Shown: in pieces, positions 10,240 through 23,204 of the stretch
How positions within the stretch are numbered: the stretch's first letter is position 1
How the letters are laid out: the number at the start of each line of letters is the position of its first letter
Origin: Magnetococcales bacterium
Lineage (GTDB): Bacteria; Pseudomonadota; Magnetococcia; Magnetococcales; UBA8363
Direction: 5' to 3'
Assembly (NCBI GenBank): GCA_015228815.1
Contig: JADGCV010000007.1
Location: 65,583 to 129,582 of the forward strand
Length of the DNA stretch: 64,000 bases
Notes under the pieces: model-generated
The model's input: the letters and a program-made list of their open reading frames with translations, nothing else
Databases searched by the model: none
Told to the model about the DNA's origin: nothing
Made by a program: the position numbers and the translations under genes

Positions 10240-13200
10240 GTGAGTCAAAATCCACAGCAGAACATTTTCAAGATTTTTTCACGCCCGAGTCTGGGGCAGA
10301 ATTTTGATGGCATTCGCATATCCATAGCCTCTCCGGAAAAGATTCGCGCTTGGTCCTTTGGCGAGGTGCGAAAACCGGAGACGATCAACTATCGGACGTT
10401 CAAACCGGAACGGGACGGTCTTTTTTGCGCGAAAATTTTCGGGCCGGTGAAGGATTATGAGTGTCTGTGTGGCAAGTACAAGCGGTTGAAGCATCGGGGT
10501 GTCGTTTGCGAAAAATGTGGCGTGGAGGTGATCCAGTCGAAAGTGCGGCGGGAACGGGTGGGGCATATCGAACTGGCCTCGCCGGTGGCGCATATCTGGT
10601 TTCTGAAATCGTTGCCGAGCCGGATCGGGTTGTTGCTGGACATGACCCTGAAGGATCTGGAACGGGTATTGTATTTTGAAAATTTTGTGATTCTCGAAGG
10701 CGGAATGACTCCGTTGAAGAAGGGGGAACTGCTGACGGAGGAACGTTATCACCAGTTGCAGGAGGAATTCGGCGACGAATTCAAGGCGGGGATCGGCGCC
10801 GAGGCGATTCGGGAAATGCTGGCGGGGATGAACATACCGGGGCAGATCGATTCGCTCCGCGAGGAGTTGACGGCGACCAGTTCCGAGGCCAGGCGCAAGA
10901 AGATCGTCAAGAGGCTGCATACCCTGGAATCATTTCAGGAATCGGGGAACCGTCCCGAATGGATGATCCTGGAGGTGATTCCGGTGATCCCGCCCGAACT
11001 GCGACCGCTGGTTCCGCTGGATGGGGGGCGGTTTGCGACTTCCGATCTCAACGATCTTTACCGGCGGGTGATCAACCGCAACAACCGACTCAAAAGGTTG
11101 CACGAATTGCGCGCCCCCGACATCATCATCCGCAACGAGAAGCGTATGTTGCAGGAGAGCGTCGATGCCCTGTTCGACAATGGACGGCGTGGACGGGTGA
11201 TCACCGGAACGAACAAGCGTCCCTTGAAGTCGCTGTCGGAGATGCTCAAGGGGAAGCAGGGGCGTTTTCGGTTGAATCTTCTGGGCAAGCGTGTCGATTA
11301 TTCAGGGCGTTCGGTCATCGTGGTGGGGCCAGAATTGAAGTTGCATGAGTGCGGATTGCCGAAGAAAATGGCGCTCGAACTGTTCAAGCCCTTCATTTAC
11401 AACCGGTTGGAGGAGAAGGGGTTGTCCACGACCATCAAGGCGGCCAAGCGGATGGTTGAGAAGGAACGGCCCGAGGTTTGGGATATTCTGGAAGAGGTCA
11501 TCCGCGAGCATCCGGTTTTGTTGAACCGTGCGCCGACCTTGCATCGGCTGGGGATTCAGGCATTCGAGCCCAAGCTGATCGAGGGTAAGGCCATTCAACT
11601 GCATCCTCTGGTGTGTACCGCCTTCAACGCCGATTTCGACGGCGACCAGATGGCGGTGCATGTACCGTTGTCGGTGGAGGCGCAGATCGAGGCGCGGGTG
11701 TTGATGATGTCCACCAACAATATTCTGTCGCCCGCCAACGGCAAGCCGATCATCGTGCCGACGCAGGACATCATTCTCGGGTTGTATTACATGACCTCGG
11801 AAAGGATCAATGTTCGCGGGGAAGGGATGGTGTTTTCGTCGCCCCTGGAGGTGCGGCAGGCGTATGATTCCGGAGTGGTGGACCTGCATGCGCGGATTAC
11901 GTGCCGTTATCGCGGCGAGCGGGTATCGGCGACGGTTGGCCGGATCCTGTTGACCGAGATTCTGCCGGCGCAGTTGCCGTTTTCCCGGATCAACCGCCTT
12001 CAGACCAAGAAGGATGTGGCGTCGCTGATTGATCAGGTGTACCGCCTGTGCGGCACCAAGGAAACGTGCATCTTTGCCGACCGGTTGATGAATGTCGGTT
12101 TTGCGATGGCCGCCAAGGCGGGAATATCGTTTGGCAAGGATGATCTGGTGATTCCCGAGTCGAAGAAGACGTTGGTGGATGAATCGCAGAACAAGGTCAA
12201 GGAGATCGAACAGCAGTATACCGACGGTCTGATTACCGAGGGGGAAAAGTACAACAAGGTTGTCGATATCTGGTCTCAGTGTACCGAGCGGGTTGCCGAG
12301 GAGATGATGCGTGCCATTTCATCGGAGGAGGTGAAGGACAAGAGTGGCAAGAGCGTGGAGCAACCCTCCTTCAACTCGATCTTCATGATGGCCAATTCGG
12401 GGGCGCGGGGTTCGGCGGCGCAGATGCGGCAGTTGGCGGGGATGCGTGGTCTGATGGCCAAACCCTCGGGAGAAATCATCGAAGCCCCGATCACGGCCAA
12501 CTTTCGCGAGGGGTTGACGGTGTTGCAATACTTCATCTCGACCCATGGCGCGCGCAAGGGGCTGGCCGATACGGCGTTGAAGACGGCAAACTCGGGATAT
12601 CTGACGCGACGTCTGGTGGACGTGGCCCAGGACTGCATCGTTCGGGAGATTAATTGCGGGACCGATGAAGGGTTGACTGCCTCGGCACTGCTGGAAGGCA
12701 ATGATGTGGTCGAGTCTCTGGGTGATCGGATTTTGGGGCGGGTCCCGGTGGCGGACGTGGTCGATCCGGTGACGGATACCCTGATGGTCCGGGCGGGGGA
12801 GATCATGGATGAGGAGATTGTCGCCCGGATCGAGCAGTCGAACATCGAAACGGTCGTGATCCGTTCGCCATTGACCTGTCAGACCAAACGTGGCGTGTGC
12901 ATCAAGTGCTACGGACGGGATCTGGCACGGGGGACGCCGGTTGCCATTGGCGAAGCGGTGGGGGTGATCGCCGCGCAATCGATCGGCGAACCGGGAACCC
13001 AGTTGACGATGAGAACGTTCCATATCGGTGGGACGGCCTCGCGGACGGTGGAGCAATCGACCATCGAGTCGGTCAAGGGGGGGGTGGTTCGTTACCATGG
13101 CCTGATCACGGTGGTGGACCGCAATGGACAGAACGTGGTGTTGTCGCGCAACGGTGAAATATCGATTCACGAGGTGCGTCATGTGGAAGAGGGGGGAAAC

Positions 13201-14403
13201 GACGATCGTCGCGAGCATGGCCGGGAGCGTGAACGGTATCGGATCCCTTACGGATCACGGTTGACGGTGGCGGACGGGGGGGTGATCGAGGCGCGGCGAA
13301 AACTGGCCGAATGGGATCCCTTCGCGTCGCCGATCATCACCGAGATGGAAGGACAGGTGCGTTTTGGCGATCTTCAGGAAGGGGTGACCCTGCGCGAGGT
13401 GATGGACGAAACGACGGGATTGACGTCGCTGGAGGTCATGGAATGGAAGAGCCAGGGCCGCAAGACCGACATGAGACCGCGGATTGCCTTGATGAATCCG
13501 GAGACGGGGGAACCGTTGATTTCGGCCAATGGCATGGATGTGCAGTATTATCTGCCGGTCGGAGCGGTGATCGTTACGCGGGAGGGTGAACGTGTCAAGG
13601 CGGGAGACATTGTGGCCAAGATGCCGCGGCAGATTTCCAAGACGCGCGACATCACCGGCGGTCTGCCACGGGTGGTCGAATTGTTCGAGGCCCGCAAGCC
13701 CAAGGAATTCGCCATCATCTGCGAGAACGACGGTATTGTGACCTTTGGCAAGGACCTCAAGGGAAAACGCCGGATCGTCGTGACCCCGGAAGGGGGGGCG
13801 GCCAAGGAATATCTGATCCCGAAGGGGAAGCAACTCGCGGTCAACGATGGCGACTATGTTCGTCGCGGCGAACCGTTGATGGAAGGGGCGCTGGTACCCC
13901 AGGATATTCTGAAGGTATTGGGGTTGGAGGCGTTGTGCCGGTTCATGGTGAACGAGATTCAGGAAGTGTACCGGTTGCAGGGGGTGAAGATCAACGACAA
14001 GCACATCGAGGTGATTGTGCGGCAGATGTTGCAGAAGGTGTCGATCCGTTCGCCGGGCGACACAACCTTTGTCGCGGGAGAGGCTGTGGAACGGACGGCG
14101 TTCGACATTGAAAACCAGCGTGTCCGCAAGCGGGGCGGAAATCCGGCATCAGCGACGCCGTTGTTGCTGGGGATCACCAAGGCATCCTTGTCCACGCCAT
14201 CGTTTATTTCCGCGGCGTCGTTCCAGGAGACGACCCGGGTTCTGACCGAGGCGACGATCTCGGGACGGGTGGATACGCTGACCGGACTGAAGGAGAACGT
14301 TATTGTCGGTCGGTTGGTCCCGGCAGGGACAGGCAAGGCCAAGGAGGTCCTGGCACGTGGGGCCATGATGGAGGAGACCGTGCTGTCGGTGACAGAGAAT
14401 TGA
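10240..14403 (+). CDS. rpoC: DNA-directed RNA polymerase subunit beta'
   Basis: A 1387-residue subunit holding the active-site magnesium: [12 protein letters not shown] is present. The N-terminal zinc ribbon ([20 protein letters not shown]) and the second cysteine cluster ([13 protein letters not shown]) are intact. The start is GTG at 10240 after GGGGA; an ATG overlaps it at 10238 in another frame. No obvious terminator follows, but a new promoter lies before rpsL. Confidence 0.99.
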   Translation: MSQNPQQNIFKIFSRPSLGQNFDGIRISIASPEKIRAWSFGEVRKPETINYRTFKPERDGLFCAKIFGPVKDYECLCGKYKRLKHRGVVCEKCGVEVIQSKVRRERVGHIELASPVAHIWFLKSLPSRIGLLLDMTLKDLERVLYFENFVILEGGMTPLKKGELLTEERYHQLQEEFGDEFKAGIGAEAIREMLAGMNIPGQIDSLREELTATSSEARRKKIVKRLHTLESFQESGNRPEWMILEVIPVIPPELRPLVPLDGGRFATSDLNDLYRRVINRNNRLKRLHELRAPDIIIRNEKRMLQESVDALFDNGRRGRVITGTNKRPLKSLSEMLKGKQGRFRLNLLGKRVDYSGRSVIVVGPELKLHECGLPKKMALELFKPFIYNRLEEKGLSTTIKAAKRMVEKERPEVWDILEEVIREHPVLLNRAPTLHRLGIQAFEPKLIEGKAIQLHPLVCTAFNADFDGDQMAVHVPLSVEAQIEARVLMMSTNNILSPANGKPIIVPTQDIILGLYYMTSERINVRGEGMVFSSPLEVRQAYDSGVVDLHARITCRYRGERVSATVGRILLTEILPAQLPFSRINRLQTKKDVASLIDQVYRLCGTKETCIFADRLMNVGFAMAAKAGISFGKDDLVIPESKKTLVDESQNKVKEIEQQYTDGLITEGEKYNKVVDIWSQCTERVAEEMMRAISSEEVKDKSGKSVEQPSFNSIFMMANSGARGSAAQMRQLAGMRGLMAKPSGEIIEAPITANFREGLTVLQYFISTHGARKGLADTALKTANSGYLTRRLVDVAQDCIVREINCGTDEGLTASALLEGNDVVESLGDRILGRVPVADVVDPVTDTLMVRAGEIMDEEIVARIEQSNIETVVIRSPLTCQTKRGVCIKCYGRDLARGTPVAIGEAVGVIAAQSIGEPGTQLTMRTFHIGGTASRTVEQSTIESVKGGVVRYHGLITVVDRNGQNVVLSRNGEISIHEVRHVEEGGNDDRREHGRERERYRIPYGSRLTVADGGVIEARRKLAEWDPFASPIITEMEGQVRFGDLQEGVTLREVMDETTGLTSLEVMEWKSQGRKTDMRPRIALMNPETGEPLISANGMDVQYYLPVGAVIVTREGERVKAGDIVAKMPRQISKTRDITGGLPRVVELFEARKPKEFAIICENDGIVTFGKDLKGKRRIVVTPEGGAAKEYLIPKGKQLAVNDGDYVRRGEPLMEGALVPQDILKVLGLEALCRFMVNEIQEVYRLQGVKINDKHIEVIVRQMLQKVSIRSPGDTTFVAGEAVERTAFDIENQRVRKRGGNPASATPLLLGITKASLSTPSFISAASFQETTRVLTEATISGRVDTLTGLKENVIVGRLVPAGTGKAKEVLARGAMMEETVLSVTEN

Positions 14404-14444
14404 AGAAATTTTCAGGTTTTTTAGGAAATCTTGTGACGAAGTGC

Positions 14445-14472
14445 TTGACACCTGGGAATTTAAGGTTAATAT
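14445..14472 (+). promoter_or_regulatory. Sigma70-type promoter for rpsL operon
   Basis: TTGACA (14445-14450), a 16-nt A/T-rich spacer, then TAATAT (14467-14472), placed 67 nt before the rpsL start. This is a near-consensus housekeeping promoter and should restart transcription for the str operon. Confidence 0.8.
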
Positions 14473-14538
14473 GAGGGGCTTTTCTGCCATAGGCTAAGTC
14501 TACGGAAGGTTCCGAGGGACCTTGGAGTGAATTGAGCA

Positions 14539-14910
14539 ATGCCAACTTTCAACCAACTCGTCCGTCAAGGACGCAAGGCGATCAAGAAGAAAACCAACGT
14601 TCCGGCGATGGGTGCCTGTCCGCAGCGCCGCGGGGTGTGTACCCGGGTCTATACCACCACCCCCAAGAAACCGAACTCTGCCTTGCGCAAGGTGGCCCGC
14701 GTTCGCTTGACCAACGGCCATGAAGTGACGGTCTATATTCCGGGTGAAAGCCATAATCTCCAGGAACATTCGGTGGTTCTGGTCCGTGGCGGTCGTGTGA
14801 AGGATTTGCCGGGTGTACGGTACCACATCATCCGTGGCAGCCTGGACACGCAAGGGGTCCAGAATCGCCGGCAGGGACGGTCCAAATATGGTGCGAAGAG
14901 GCCAAAGTAG
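14539..14910 (+). CDS. rpsL: 30S ribosomal protein S12
   Basis: A 123-residue decoding-centre protein. Conserved segments [18 protein letters not shown] and [17 protein letters not shown] carry the two lysines that contact the A site, both in the streptomycin-sensitive state. It follows the promoter at 14445-14472 and is first in the rpsL-rpsG-fusA-tuf operon. Confidence 0.98.
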   Translation: MPTFNQLVRQGRKAIKKKTNVPAMGACPQRRGVCTRVYTTTPKKPNSALRKVARVRLTNGHEVTVYIPGESHNLQEHSVVLVRGGRVKDLPGVRYHIIRGSLDTQGVQNRRQGRSKYGAKRPK

Positions 14911-14949
14911 TCTCTTGGTTCGAGGTTTCAAGCCAAGATCAGGATGTAA

Positions 14950-15468
<519 letters not shown>

Positions 15469-15546
15469 GTTCCGCGGGAATGTGATTCAAAGGCGGTTTG
15501 GCTTGGCAGGCAGGTAGCGCTTACGCTCAAGATTCAGGGGAAGATC

Positions 15547-17625
15547 GTGGCTCGTGAAATACCACTGAACAGGGTTCGCAACATAGGCATCATGGCGCAT
15601 ATCGATGCGGGCAAGACGACCGTAACGGAGCGTATTCTGTATTATACAGGGAAGTCGCACAAACTTGGTGAAGTCCACGATGGGACTGCCACCATGGACT
15701 GGATGGAACAGGAGCAGGAACGGGGGATCACCATCACCTCTGCCGCCACGACCTGTTTTTGGCAGGAGCATCGGATCAATATCATCGATACCCCGGGGCA
15801 TGTCGATTTTACGATCGAGGTGGAACGCTCATTGAGGGTTCTTGACGGGGCTGTCGCGGTTTTTTGTTCCGTAGGTGGGGTTCAGCCGCAATCGGAAACG
15901 GTCTGGCGCCAGGCGGACCGGTACAAGGTTCCCCGTTTGGCGTTCGTCAACAAGATGGATCGCCTTGGGGCCAATTTCAAGCGCGTCCTCAAGATGATGG
16001 AGGATCGGCTCAAGACAAAGCCTCTGCCATTGCAGTTGCCGATCGGCGAGGAAGAGAAATTTGTTGGCATGGTCGATCTGGTGACCCGGAAGGCGTTGAT
16101 TTTCAAGGATGAGACGCTCGGGGCCAAGTATGAGGTGACGGAACCGCCGGCGGACATGATGGAAGAGGTGGAGATCTACCGCGAACGGCTTCTGGAAGGG
16201 GCACTGGAGACGGATGATGCCCTCATGGAGCGGTATCTTGAGGGGGAGGAGATCACGGAAGAGGAATTCCGTTCGTGCATTCGCAAAGGGGTTCTGTCGA
16301 GTGCCTTCGTCCCTGTGTTATGCGGGTCCGCCTTCAAGAACAAGGGGGTGCAGCCGTTGCTTGATGCGGTGGTTTCCTACTTTCCCGCGCCTGTGGATAC
16401 GCCGCCTGTGGAAGGGGAACTGGCGAATTCCGGTGAGAAGGTGGAACGGCAACACGGAGACGGCGAGCCGTTTTCGGCACTTGCCTTCAAGATCATGTCC
16501 GATCCCTTTGTCGGATCGCTGACCTTTTTCCGGGTTTATTCGGGGATTCTCGAATCGGGTTCCTACGTATACAATTCGGGCAAGGACAAGAAGGAACGGA
16601 TCGGACGGTTGATGTTGATGCACGCCAACAAGCGTGAGGACATCAAGGAGGTTCGTACCGGAGACATTGCGGCGGCGGTAGGGTTGAAGTATACCACGAC
16701 AGGCGATACGCTGTGTACCGACAAGAATCCGATCATTCTGGAGCGGATGAAGTTTCCCGAACCCGTGATTGCGATTGCCATCGAACCGAAGACCAAGGCG
16801 GATCAGGAAAAGATGGGGATTGCCCTGGGGCGGCTCGCGATGGAAGACCCGTCTTTTCGTGTGGCAGTGGATCACGAGACCAATCAGACCATCATTTCCG
16901 GGATGGGCGAGTTGCATCTGGAAATTTTGGTGGACCGGATGCTGCGCGAGTTCAAGGTCGAGGCCAATGTCGGCAAGCCGCAGGTCGCCTATCGCGAGAC
17001 CATTACCAAGTCGGTCGAGCAGGAAGGGCGGTTTGTCCGGCAATCTGGTGGACGTGGCCAGTTTGGCCATGTCTGGATCAAATTGGAACCTTTGGAGCCG
17101 GGGAAAGGGTTTGAGTTTGTCGATGCCATCAAAGGTGGTATTGTCCCCAGGGAATACATTCCGGCGGTGGAAAAGGGGATTGCCGAGGCGATGACCAGCG
17201 GCGTTCGCGCCGGGTATCCGATGGTTGATTTTCGGGCAACGTTGTTCGATGGCTCGTACCATGAGGTGGACTCGTCGGAAATGGCCTTCAAGGTTGCCGG
17301 CTCGATGGCGTTCAAGGATGGATGCCGCAAGGCGGTCCCGATTCTTCTGGAGCCGGTGATGTTTGTCGAGGTTGAAGTTCCCGAGGATTATATGGGTGAT
17401 GTGATCGGCAACCTGAACTCACGTCGTGGGCAGATTCAGGGAATGGAAAGCGTTGCGGGGCATCAGGTGGTCTCGGCGATGGTTCCCTTGGCCAACATGT
17501 TTGGATATGCGACCGATTTGCGGTCGATGACTCAGGGACGGGCGACGTTCACCATGGAATTTCATCACTATGAGCAGGTTCCCGAAGGGATCGCCGATGA
17601 AATCGTGGCCAAGGTGAAAAGTTGA
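15547..17625 (+). CDS. fusA: Elongation factor G
   Basis: A 692-residue translocation GTPase. G1 AHIDAGKTT, switch [12 protein letters not shown]3 DTPGHVDFT and G4 NKMDR are present, followed by domains II-V. The start is GTG at 15547. It precedes the second tuf by only 10 nt, so the two elongation factors are probably coexpressed. Confidence 0.98.
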   Translation: MAREIPLNRVRNIGIMAHIDAGKTTVTERILYYTGKSHKLGEVHDGTATMDWMEQEQERGITITSAATTCFWQEHRINIIDTPGHVDFTIEVERSLRVLDGAVAVFCSVGGVQPQSETVWRQADRYKVPRLAFVNKMDRLGANFKRVLKMMEDRLKTKPLPLQLPIGEEEKFVGMVDLVTRKALIFKDETLGAKYEVTEPPADMMEEVEIYRERLLEGALETDDALMERYLEGEEITEEEFRSCIRKGVLSSAFVPVLCGSAFKNKGVQPLLDAVVSYFPAPVDTPPVEGELANSGEKVERQHGDGEPFSALAFKIMSDPFVGSLTFFRVYSGILESGSYVYNSGKDKKERIGRLMLMHANKREDIKEVRTGDIAAAVGLKYTTTGDTLCTDKNPIILERMKFPEPVIAIAIEPKTKADQEKMGIALGRLAMEDPSFRVAVDHETNQTIISGMGELHLEILVDRMLREFKVEANVGKPQVAYRETITKSVEQEGRFVRQSGGRGQFGHVWIKLEPLEPGKGFEFVDAIKGGIVPREYIPAVEKGIAEAMTSGVRAGYPMVDFRATLFDGSYHEVDSSEMAFKVAGSMAFKDGCRKAVPILLEPVMFVEVEVPEDYMGDVIGNLNSRRGQIQGMESVAGHQVVSAMVPLANMFGYATDLRSMTQGRATFTMEFHHYEQVPEGIADEIVAKVKS

Positions 17626-17635
17626 GGGGACGGCA

Positions 17636-18826
17636 ATGGCCAAGGAAAAGTTTGAGCGCACCAAGCCTCATGTGAATATTGGCACGATTGGGCATGTGGA
17701 TCATGGCAAGACGACGCTGACGGCGGCGATTACCAAGACACTGGCTCGAAAGGGTGGCGCACGGTTCATGGCCTATGATCAAATCGATTCGGCCCCCGAG
17801 GAGAAGGAACGGGGGATTACGATTTCGACGGCGCATGTTGAATATGAGACGGAAGCGCGGCATTACGCCCACGTCGATTGTCCGGGCCATGCCGATTATA
17901 TCAAGAACATGATCACTGGCGCAGCGCAGATGGATGGTGCTATACTGGTTGTTTCCGCTGCCGATGGACCGATGCCGCAGACGAGAGAGCACATATTGCT
18001 GGCGCGTCAGGTTGGTGTTCCCGCACTGGTCGTCTATCTCAACAAGGTGGACCAGGTGGATGATCCGGAGCTGCTGGAATTGGTTGAACTGGAAGTACGG
18101 GAACTTTTGAGCCAATATGAGTTTCCCGGGGATGACATACCGATTGTCGCGGGGTCGGCATTGAAGGCCCTTGAAGAGGACGAGGGAGAGATGGGGCATG
18201 GCTCCATCGTGAAACTGCTGGAAGAAGTCGATGCCTACATTCCGCAGCCGGACCGTCCTCTGGATGGGAAGTTTTTGATGCCGATCGAGGATGTGTTTAC
18301 GATTTCGGGTCGGGGCACGGTCGTGACGGGACGAATCGAGCGTGGTGTGATCAACGTCGGCGATTCGGTAGCGATTGTTGGTTTGCGGGAGACACAGAAT
18401 ACGACGTGTACCGGCGTGGAAATGTTTCGCAAGCTGCTGGATCAGGGGCAGGCGGGTGATAATGTCGGAGTGCTACTGCGCGGGACGAAACGGGAAGATG
18501 TGGAGCGGGGGCAGGTACTGGCTGCGCCGAATTCCATCACACCGCATACAAGGTTCAAGGCGGAGTGTTATATTCTGACGAAAGAGGAGGGTGGACGGCA
18601 TACCCCGTTCTTCTCCAATTACAGGCCGCAGTTTTATTTCCGGACGACCGATGTTACGGGTGTTCTGGAACTTCCCAAGGATATCGAGATGGTGATGCCA
18701 GGGGACAACATTGCGCTTGAGGTGACGTTGATTGCCCCGATCGCCATGGAGAAGGGATTAAGGTTTGCCATCCGGGAAGGTGGACGGACGGTGGGAGCGG
18801 GAGTTGTGAGCGAGATTGTTCAATAG
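17636..18826 (+). CDS. tuf: Elongation factor Tu, copy 2
   Basis: 396 residues, same length as copy 1 at 661-1851, with all GTPase motifs ([17 protein letters not shown]). Most of its differences from copy 1 lie in the G domain around residues 44-50 and 180-205 and at the C terminus. It lies 10 nt after fusA and leads into rpsJ after 52 nt, linking the str and S10 operons. Confidence 0.98.
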   Translation: MAKEKFERTKPHVNIGTIGHVDHGKTTLTAAITKTLARKGGARFMAYDQIDSAPEEKERGITISTAHVEYETEARHYAHVDCPGHADYIKNMITGAAQMDGAILVVSAADGPMPQTREHILLARQVGVPALVVYLNKVDQVDDPELLELVELEVRELLSQYEFPGDDIPIVAGSALKALEEDEGEMGHGSIVKLLEEVDAYIPQPDRPLDGKFLMPIEDVFTISGRGTVVTGRIERGVINVGDSVAIVGLRETQNTTCTGVEMFRKLLDQGQAGDNVGVLLRGTKREDVERGQVLAAPNSITPHTRFKAECYILTKEEGGRHTPFFSNYRPQFYFRTTDVTGVLELPKDIEMVMPGDNIALEVTLIAPIAMEKGLRFAIREGGRTVGAGVVSEIVQ

Positions 18827-18878
18827 CTTTCGCGGTAATCGTGTCGATTCAGGAAACGATCGATTAAAGGTGCCAAAG

Positions 18879-19187
18879 ATGGAAAACCAAAAGATACGAA
18901 TCAGACTGAAGGCTTTTGACCATCGAATCCTGGATCAGTCCACGGGCGAGATTGTGCAAACGGCACGGCGGACGGGAGCGGAGATTCGTGGACCGATTCC
19001 GCTGCCGACAAAGATTAACCGTTATACGGTGCTGCGTTCACCGCATGTGGACAAGAAGTCGCGGGAGCAGTTTGAAATCCGCACCCACAAGCGTCTGATC
19101 GACATTGTCAATCCCACGCCGCAGACGGTGGATGCGTTGATGAAGCTTGATCTGGCGGCAGGGGTGAATGTCGAGATCAAATTGTGA
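18879..19187 (+). CDS. rpsJ: 30S ribosomal protein S10
   Basis: A 102-residue protein of the 30S head and of the NusB antitermination complex. ATG 18879 gives the family start ([19 protein letters not shown]), preceded by AAAGGTG. The conserved loop [20 protein letters not shown] and HKRLIDI segment are intact. It is the first gene of the S10 operon. Confidence 0.97.
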   Translation: MENQKIRIRLKAFDHRILDQSTGEIVQTARRTGAEIRGPIPLPTKINRYTVLRSPHVDKKSREQFEIRTHKRLIDIVNPTPQTVDALMKLDLAAGVNVEIKL

Positions 19188-19260
19188 GGCTGGCGAATCG
19201 ACGTGGCGAAAGCGTTGATGAAGCGATGAATGACGGGAAGCGGGAAGAAAGGATGGACTC

Positions 19261-19896
19261 ATGGCCCCGGGATTGATTGGCCGAAAAATTGGGATGACCC
19301 GTATTTTCACCGAGGAGGGGCTTTCCCAGCCGGTGACTTTGATCAAAGCTGGTCCGTGTCCAGTGGTTGCGATCAAGGATACGAGCAAGGACGGGTACAG
19401 TGCGGTTCAGGTTGGATTCGACGAAGTCAAGCCGTCGCGCCTGAGCAAGGCGGTTCGCGGAATATTTTCCAAGGCCAATGTTCCGGTCAAGAAGGTATTG
19501 CGGGAGTTTCGCGTTGACGATAGCGGAAGTTATTCGGTCGGTCAGACGCTGACGGTGGAACAGTTCACGGTGAATGGATATGTGGACGTGACGGGGACGA
19601 GTGTTGGAAAGGGATTTGCAGGTGTGATGAAGCGGTGGGGTTTTGCGGGAGGAAACGCGACCCATGGCGCCCACCGGATCCATCGCTCTCCGGGATCCAT
19701 TGGCCAGAACCAGTCGCCGGGACGGGTTTTCAAGAACAAGAAGATGGCGGGGCATATGGGTCATGCGACGGTGACGATGCAAAACCTGAAGGTTGCCTCG
19801 GTGGATCCCGAGAACAATCTGATCGTGATCAAGGGCAGCATCCCGGGTGCAAAAGGATCGGTGGTTTTGATACGACCCGCCGCAAAGAAAACCTGA
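19261..19896 (+). CDS. rplC: 50S ribosomal protein L3
   Basis: A 211-residue early-assembly protein reaching the peptidyl-transferase centre. The signature segment around residues 122-160 (KRWGFAGGNATHGAHRIHR, then GSIGQNQSPGRVFKNKKMAGHMG split) is present. Length is typical. It lies 73 nt after rpsJ. Confidence 0.97.
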   Translation: MAPGLIGRKIGMTRIFTEEGLSQPVTLIKAGPCPVVAIKDTSKDGYSAVQVGFDEVKPSRLSKAVRGIFSKANVPVKKVLREFRVDDSGSYSVGQTLTVEQFTVNGYVDVTGTSVGKGFAGVMKRWGFAGGNATHGAHRIHRSPGSIGQNQSPGRVFKNKKMAGHMGHATVTMQNLKVASVDPENNLIVIKGSIPGAKGSVVLIRPAAKKT

Positions 19897-19923
19897 AATT
19901 GAGTTCAAACGCCGGGGCGGACG

Positions 19924-20544
19924 ATGGAATTATCCCTTAAAGATACACAGAACAATCATTTGCGGACCATTGAAGTTTCCGAGTCCTTGTTTGGCCGCAA
20001 GGTCAGAAAGGATTTGCTGGCACGAATGGTCAATTATCAGTTGGCCAAACGGCGGTCAGGAACGGCGTCCACGAAGGGCCGTTCCGATGTGCGGGGTGGA
20101 GGACGGAAACCTTATCGTCAGAAGGGGACCGGGAATGCCAGACAGGGAACGATTCGGGCACCGCAATTTCGCACGGGTGGGATTGTATTTGGTCCGCTGC
20201 CGCGCAGTTATGCCCACAAGATGGACAAGAAGGAGCGGCGTCTGGCTCTGATGACGGCCCTGTCCGCCAAGCATGCGGCAGGGGAGATGGTCATCATTGA
20301 GCAAATGGCGTTGACGGAGATCAAAACCAAGGCGATCAAGGCGATTCTGGCGGCGTTGGATGCGGGGCAATCGGCGCTGATCGTGGTGGCGGAGGAGAAT
20401 CGCAACGTCGAACTGTCGGCGCGGAATCTGCCTGGTGTCAAGGTGTTGCGCCTTGAGGGGATCAATACCTACGACCTGCTGGCGCATGAAAAACTCATCA
20501 TTACCGAGGATGCCGTGAAAAGGCTGGAGGAGAGGCTGTCGTGA
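19924..20544 (+). CDS. rplD: 50S ribosomal protein L4
   Basis: A 206-residue exit-tunnel protein, in other bacteria the repressor of its own S10 operon. The tunnel loop region (KGRSDVRGGGRKPYRQKGTG) and the FGPLPRSYAHKM segment are present. The stop overlaps the GTG of rplW by 4 nt, which indicates translational coupling. Confidence 0.97.
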   Translation: MELSLKDTQNNHLRTIEVSESLFGRKVRKDLLARMVNYQLAKRRSGTASTKGRSDVRGGGRKPYRQKGTGNARQGTIRAPQFRTGGIVFGPLPRSYAHKMDKKERRLALMTALSAKHAAGEMVIIEQMALTEIKTKAIKAILAALDAGQSALIVVAEENRNVELSARNLPGVKVLRLEGINTYDLLAHEKLIITEDAVKRLEERLS

Positions 20545-20840
20545 GCGATCCGTATACCCTGTACACCATCCTTGACGCTCCGAGGATTACCGAGAAGGCG
20601 ACCCTGTGTCAGGAAAAGGACGACCAGGTGATCTTCAAGGTCCAGCGGAGCGCCAACAAGGCCGAGATCAAAGCGGCCGTGGAAAAGATGTTCGGCGTCA
20701 AGGTGATCGGAGTCCAGACGAGCAACGTCAAGGGCAAGATCAAGCGGTTCGGCAGGACCGTGGGGCGGCGGAAGGATTGGAAAAAAGCGGTTGTCCGGCT
20801 TGAAGCAGGGCAGGGGATCGATTTTTTCCAGAACAAATAA
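20541..20840 (+). CDS. rplW: 50S ribosomal protein L23
   Basis: A 99-residue protein at the tunnel exit, docking site for trigger factor and SRP. The core IKAAVEKMFGVKVIGVQTSN and GRTVGRRKDWKKAVVRL is intact. The GTG start at 20541 overlaps the rplD stop (GTGA). Confidence 0.96.
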   Translation: MSDPYTLYTILDAPRITEKATLCQEKDDQVIFKVQRSANKAEIKAAVEKMFGVKVIGVQTSNVKGKIKRFGRTVGRRKDWKKAVVRLEAGQGIDFFQNK

Positions 20841-20876
20841 GTCGGATGCGAACATAGGATCGCCGGAGCACAGGTC

Positions 20877-21701
20877 ATGGCATTGAGGACGTACAAACCG
20901 ACATCGAATGGCAGGCGGGGCTTGGTCACGGTAGACTATTCGGAGCTTTCCACCGAGAAGCCCGAGAGCTCCCTGGTGCGCGGCATGGTCGGCAAGGGAG
21001 GGAGAAATTCCCAGGGACGGCTGACGGTTCGTTACCAGGGGGGTGGTCACAAGCGCCGTTATCGCATGGTTGATTTCAAGCGGAACAAGGCCGATGTGCC
21101 GGCCAAGGTTGCCCGTCTTGAATATGATCCCAACCGGACGGCGTTCATCGCTCTTTTGCACTATGCAGATGGGGAAAAGCGCTATATTCTGGCACCCCAG
21201 CGTCTGAAGGTGGGGGATGAGGTGGTTTCCGGCGGTCAGGTGGAGGTCAAACCGGGCAATGCCATGCCGCTTCGCGGCATGCCGATTGGCACCATCATCC
21301 ACAATGTCGAGATGAAGCCCGGCAAAGGGGGGCAGATTGGTCGCTCGGCAGGAAACTCGATTCAACTCATGGGCAAGGAAGGTAAATATGCCCAGTTGAA
21401 ACTTCCTTCGGGTGAAATGCGGATGGTGTTGCTGGACTGCATGGCGACCGTGGGGCTGGTATCCAATCCGGACCATGGGAACATCAAGATTGGCAAGGCG
21501 GGTCGCAAGCGGTGGATGGGGATACGTCCACACGTTCGCGGTGTTGCGATGAACCCTGTGGACCATCCGCATGGCGGCGGTGAAGGGCGGACCTCGGGCG
21601 GTCGTCATCCATGCACACCATGGGGCGTACCGACGAAGGGGAAGAAGACTCGAGGCAAAGGAAAGAACTCGGACCGTCTGATCATGAGGCGTCGCAAATA
21701 G
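20877..21701 (+). CDS. rplB: 50S ribosomal protein L2
   Basis: A 274-residue protein needed for subunit joining and peptidyl-transferase assembly. The conserved C-terminal segment [19 protein letters not shown], including the functional histidine, is present, and the N-terminal [15 protein letters not shown] also. Length matches the family. Confidence 0.98.
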   Translation: MALRTYKPTSNGRRGLVTVDYSELSTEKPESSLVRGMVGKGGRNSQGRLTVRYQGGGHKRRYRMVDFKRNKADVPAKVARLEYDPNRTAFIALLHYADGEKRYILAPQRLKVGDEVVSGGQVEVKPGNAMPLRGMPIGTIIHNVEMKPGKGGQIGRSAGNSIQLMGKEGKYAQLKLPSGEMRMVLLDCMATVGLVSNPDHGNIKIGKAGRKRWMGIRPHVRGVAMNPVDHPHGGGEGRTSGGRHPCTPWGVPTKGKKTRGKGKNSDRLIMRRRK

Positions 21702-21771
21702 TTTTTCAGTTGGCCAAGGCGTCAGGCCACTGAAAGTCGGAAATCATGGTAATTTGATCAAGGGGTGACAG

Positions 21772-22047
21772 GTGTCTCGGTCAATCAAGAAGGGTCCTTT
21801 TTTCGACGATTATCTGCTGAAGAAGGTGCAGCATCTCCGGAGCGACGGACGCAAGGAGATGATCAAAACCTGGTCACGCCGATCGACGATCATCCCGGAT
21901 TTTGTGGGATTCACGTTTGGCGTTCACAACGGCAGAAAGTTTGTGCCGGTGCTGGTGACGGAGAACATGGTTGGCCACAAGTTTGGCGAGTTCAGTCCGA
22001 CGCGCACCTATCATGGGCACACCGCCGACAAGAAGACAAGCCGGTAA
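21772..22047 (+). CDS. rpsS: 30S ribosomal protein S19
   Basis: A 91-residue 30S head protein with [18 protein letters not shown] at the start and [16 protein letters not shown] near the end. The start is GTG at 21772 after AAGGGGTGA. Small gap to rplV. Confidence 0.97.
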   Translation: MSRSIKKGPFFDDYLLKKVQHLRSDGRKEMIKTWSRRSTIIPDFVGFTFGVHNGRKFVPVLVTENMVGHKFGEFSPTRTYHGHTADKKTSR

Positions 22048-22075
22048 GACGGACAGGTTGCGTGAAGGAGAGGCA

Positions 22076-22411
22076 ATGGAAGCTGTAGCCAGAGCAAGGA
22101 ACCTCAGGGTGGCCCCGACCCGTGTCCGCCTTGTGATTGATCAGATACGGGGCAAGGATGTGCAGTCGGCGATGAACGTCTTGGAGTTCTCGCGCAAGCG
22201 GATTGCCAAGGCGGTCAAGGAGGCATTGAAGTCGGCGATCGCCAACGCGGAGAATAATCATGGATTGGATGTGGATACGTTGTATGTGTCGCGTGTCCAC
22301 GTCGATCAGGGACCGATGCTGAAACGGTTTCTCCCAAGGGCGCGGGGACGTGCGTCGCGGATACTGAAACGGACATCTCATCTGACGGTTGCGGTCAGCG
22401 AACGGGAATGA
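22076..22411 (+). CDS. rplV: 50S ribosomal protein L22
   Basis: A 111-residue tunnel-lining protein. ATG 22076 follows GAAGGAGAGG and gives the family start MEAVARARNLRVAPTRVRL; the frame is open 35 codons upstream but that part overlaps rpsS. The C-terminal loop region PRARGRASRILKRTSHLTV is present. Confidence 0.96.
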   Translation: MEAVARARNLRVAPTRVRLVIDQIRGKDVQSAMNVLEFSRKRIAKAVKEALKSAIANAENNHGLDVDTLYVSRVHVDQGPMLKRFLPRARGRASRILKRTSHLTVAVSERE

Positions 22412-22483
22412 CGCACGACCGGGACCAATCGACGAGATGATCATGCGGGGCCCATGGGGCCGCATTTGCTGGAGAGAAAGATA

Positions 22484-23119
22484 ATGGGGCAAAAGGTTCA
22501 TCCTACCGGATTCAGACTGGGTATTACGAAGACCTGGGACAATCGTTGGTATGCCGACAAAGAGTACGCTGCTCTGCTTCTGGAGGATGACAAACTCAGG
22601 ACGTGGCTTAAAAAGCGTCTTGAGCATGCGAGTGTCTCCAAGATTGTGATCGAGCGGCCCGCGAAGAAAGCGCGGATCAACATACACTCGGCCCGTCCAG
22701 GCATTATCATCGGCAAGAAGGGGACCGACATCGAAAAGTTGAAGGAGGACCTGCGCAAGATTTCGAGCACCGAGGTCCAGATCAACATTGTCGAGGTTCG
22801 GAAACCAGAGGCGGAAGCGCAGTTGATCGCCGAGAATGTGGCCCAACAGTTGGTTCGACGTGTTGCGTTTCGGCGTGCGATGAAGCGTGCGGTGACCTCG
22901 GCAATGCGATTGGGGGCCCAGGGGATCAGGATCAACTGTTCGGGGCGGCTTGGTGGTGGAGAGATTGCACGGACCGAGTGGTATCGCGAGGGAAGGGTAC
23001 CGCTGCATACCTTGCGCGCCGATATCGACTATGGTTTTGCCTCGGCACTGACGACCTACGGGATCATTGGGGTCAAGGTCTGGGTTTTCAAGGGTGAAGT
23101 GATCGAACGGGAGAAGTGA
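22484..23119 (+). CDS. rpsC: 30S ribosomal protein S3
   Basis: A 211-residue protein at the mRNA entry site. It has an N-terminal KH domain with the [10 protein letters not shown] loop and the C-terminal domain [11 protein letters not shown]-like segment ([20 protein letters not shown]). ATG 22484 gives [19 protein letters not shown]; ten extra upstream codons in frame are not family-like. Confidence 0.97.
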   Translation: MGQKVHPTGFRLGITKTWDNRWYADKEYAALLLEDDKLRTWLKKRLEHASVSKIVIERPAKKARINIHSARPGIIIGKKGTDIEKLKEDLRKISSTEVQINIVEVRKPEAEAQLIAENVAQQLVRRVAFRRAMKRAVTSAMRLGAQGIRINCSGRLGGGEIARTEWYREGRVPLHTLRADIDYGFASALTTYGIIGVKVWVFKGEVIEREK

Positions 23120-23204
23120 TCGGACGAAGTGAAAAACGTGGCCCGGGGTCAGGCACAAAGCATCCGGCCACAACGGAAACCGGACCAGGAAAAGGTATTT
23201 TTCA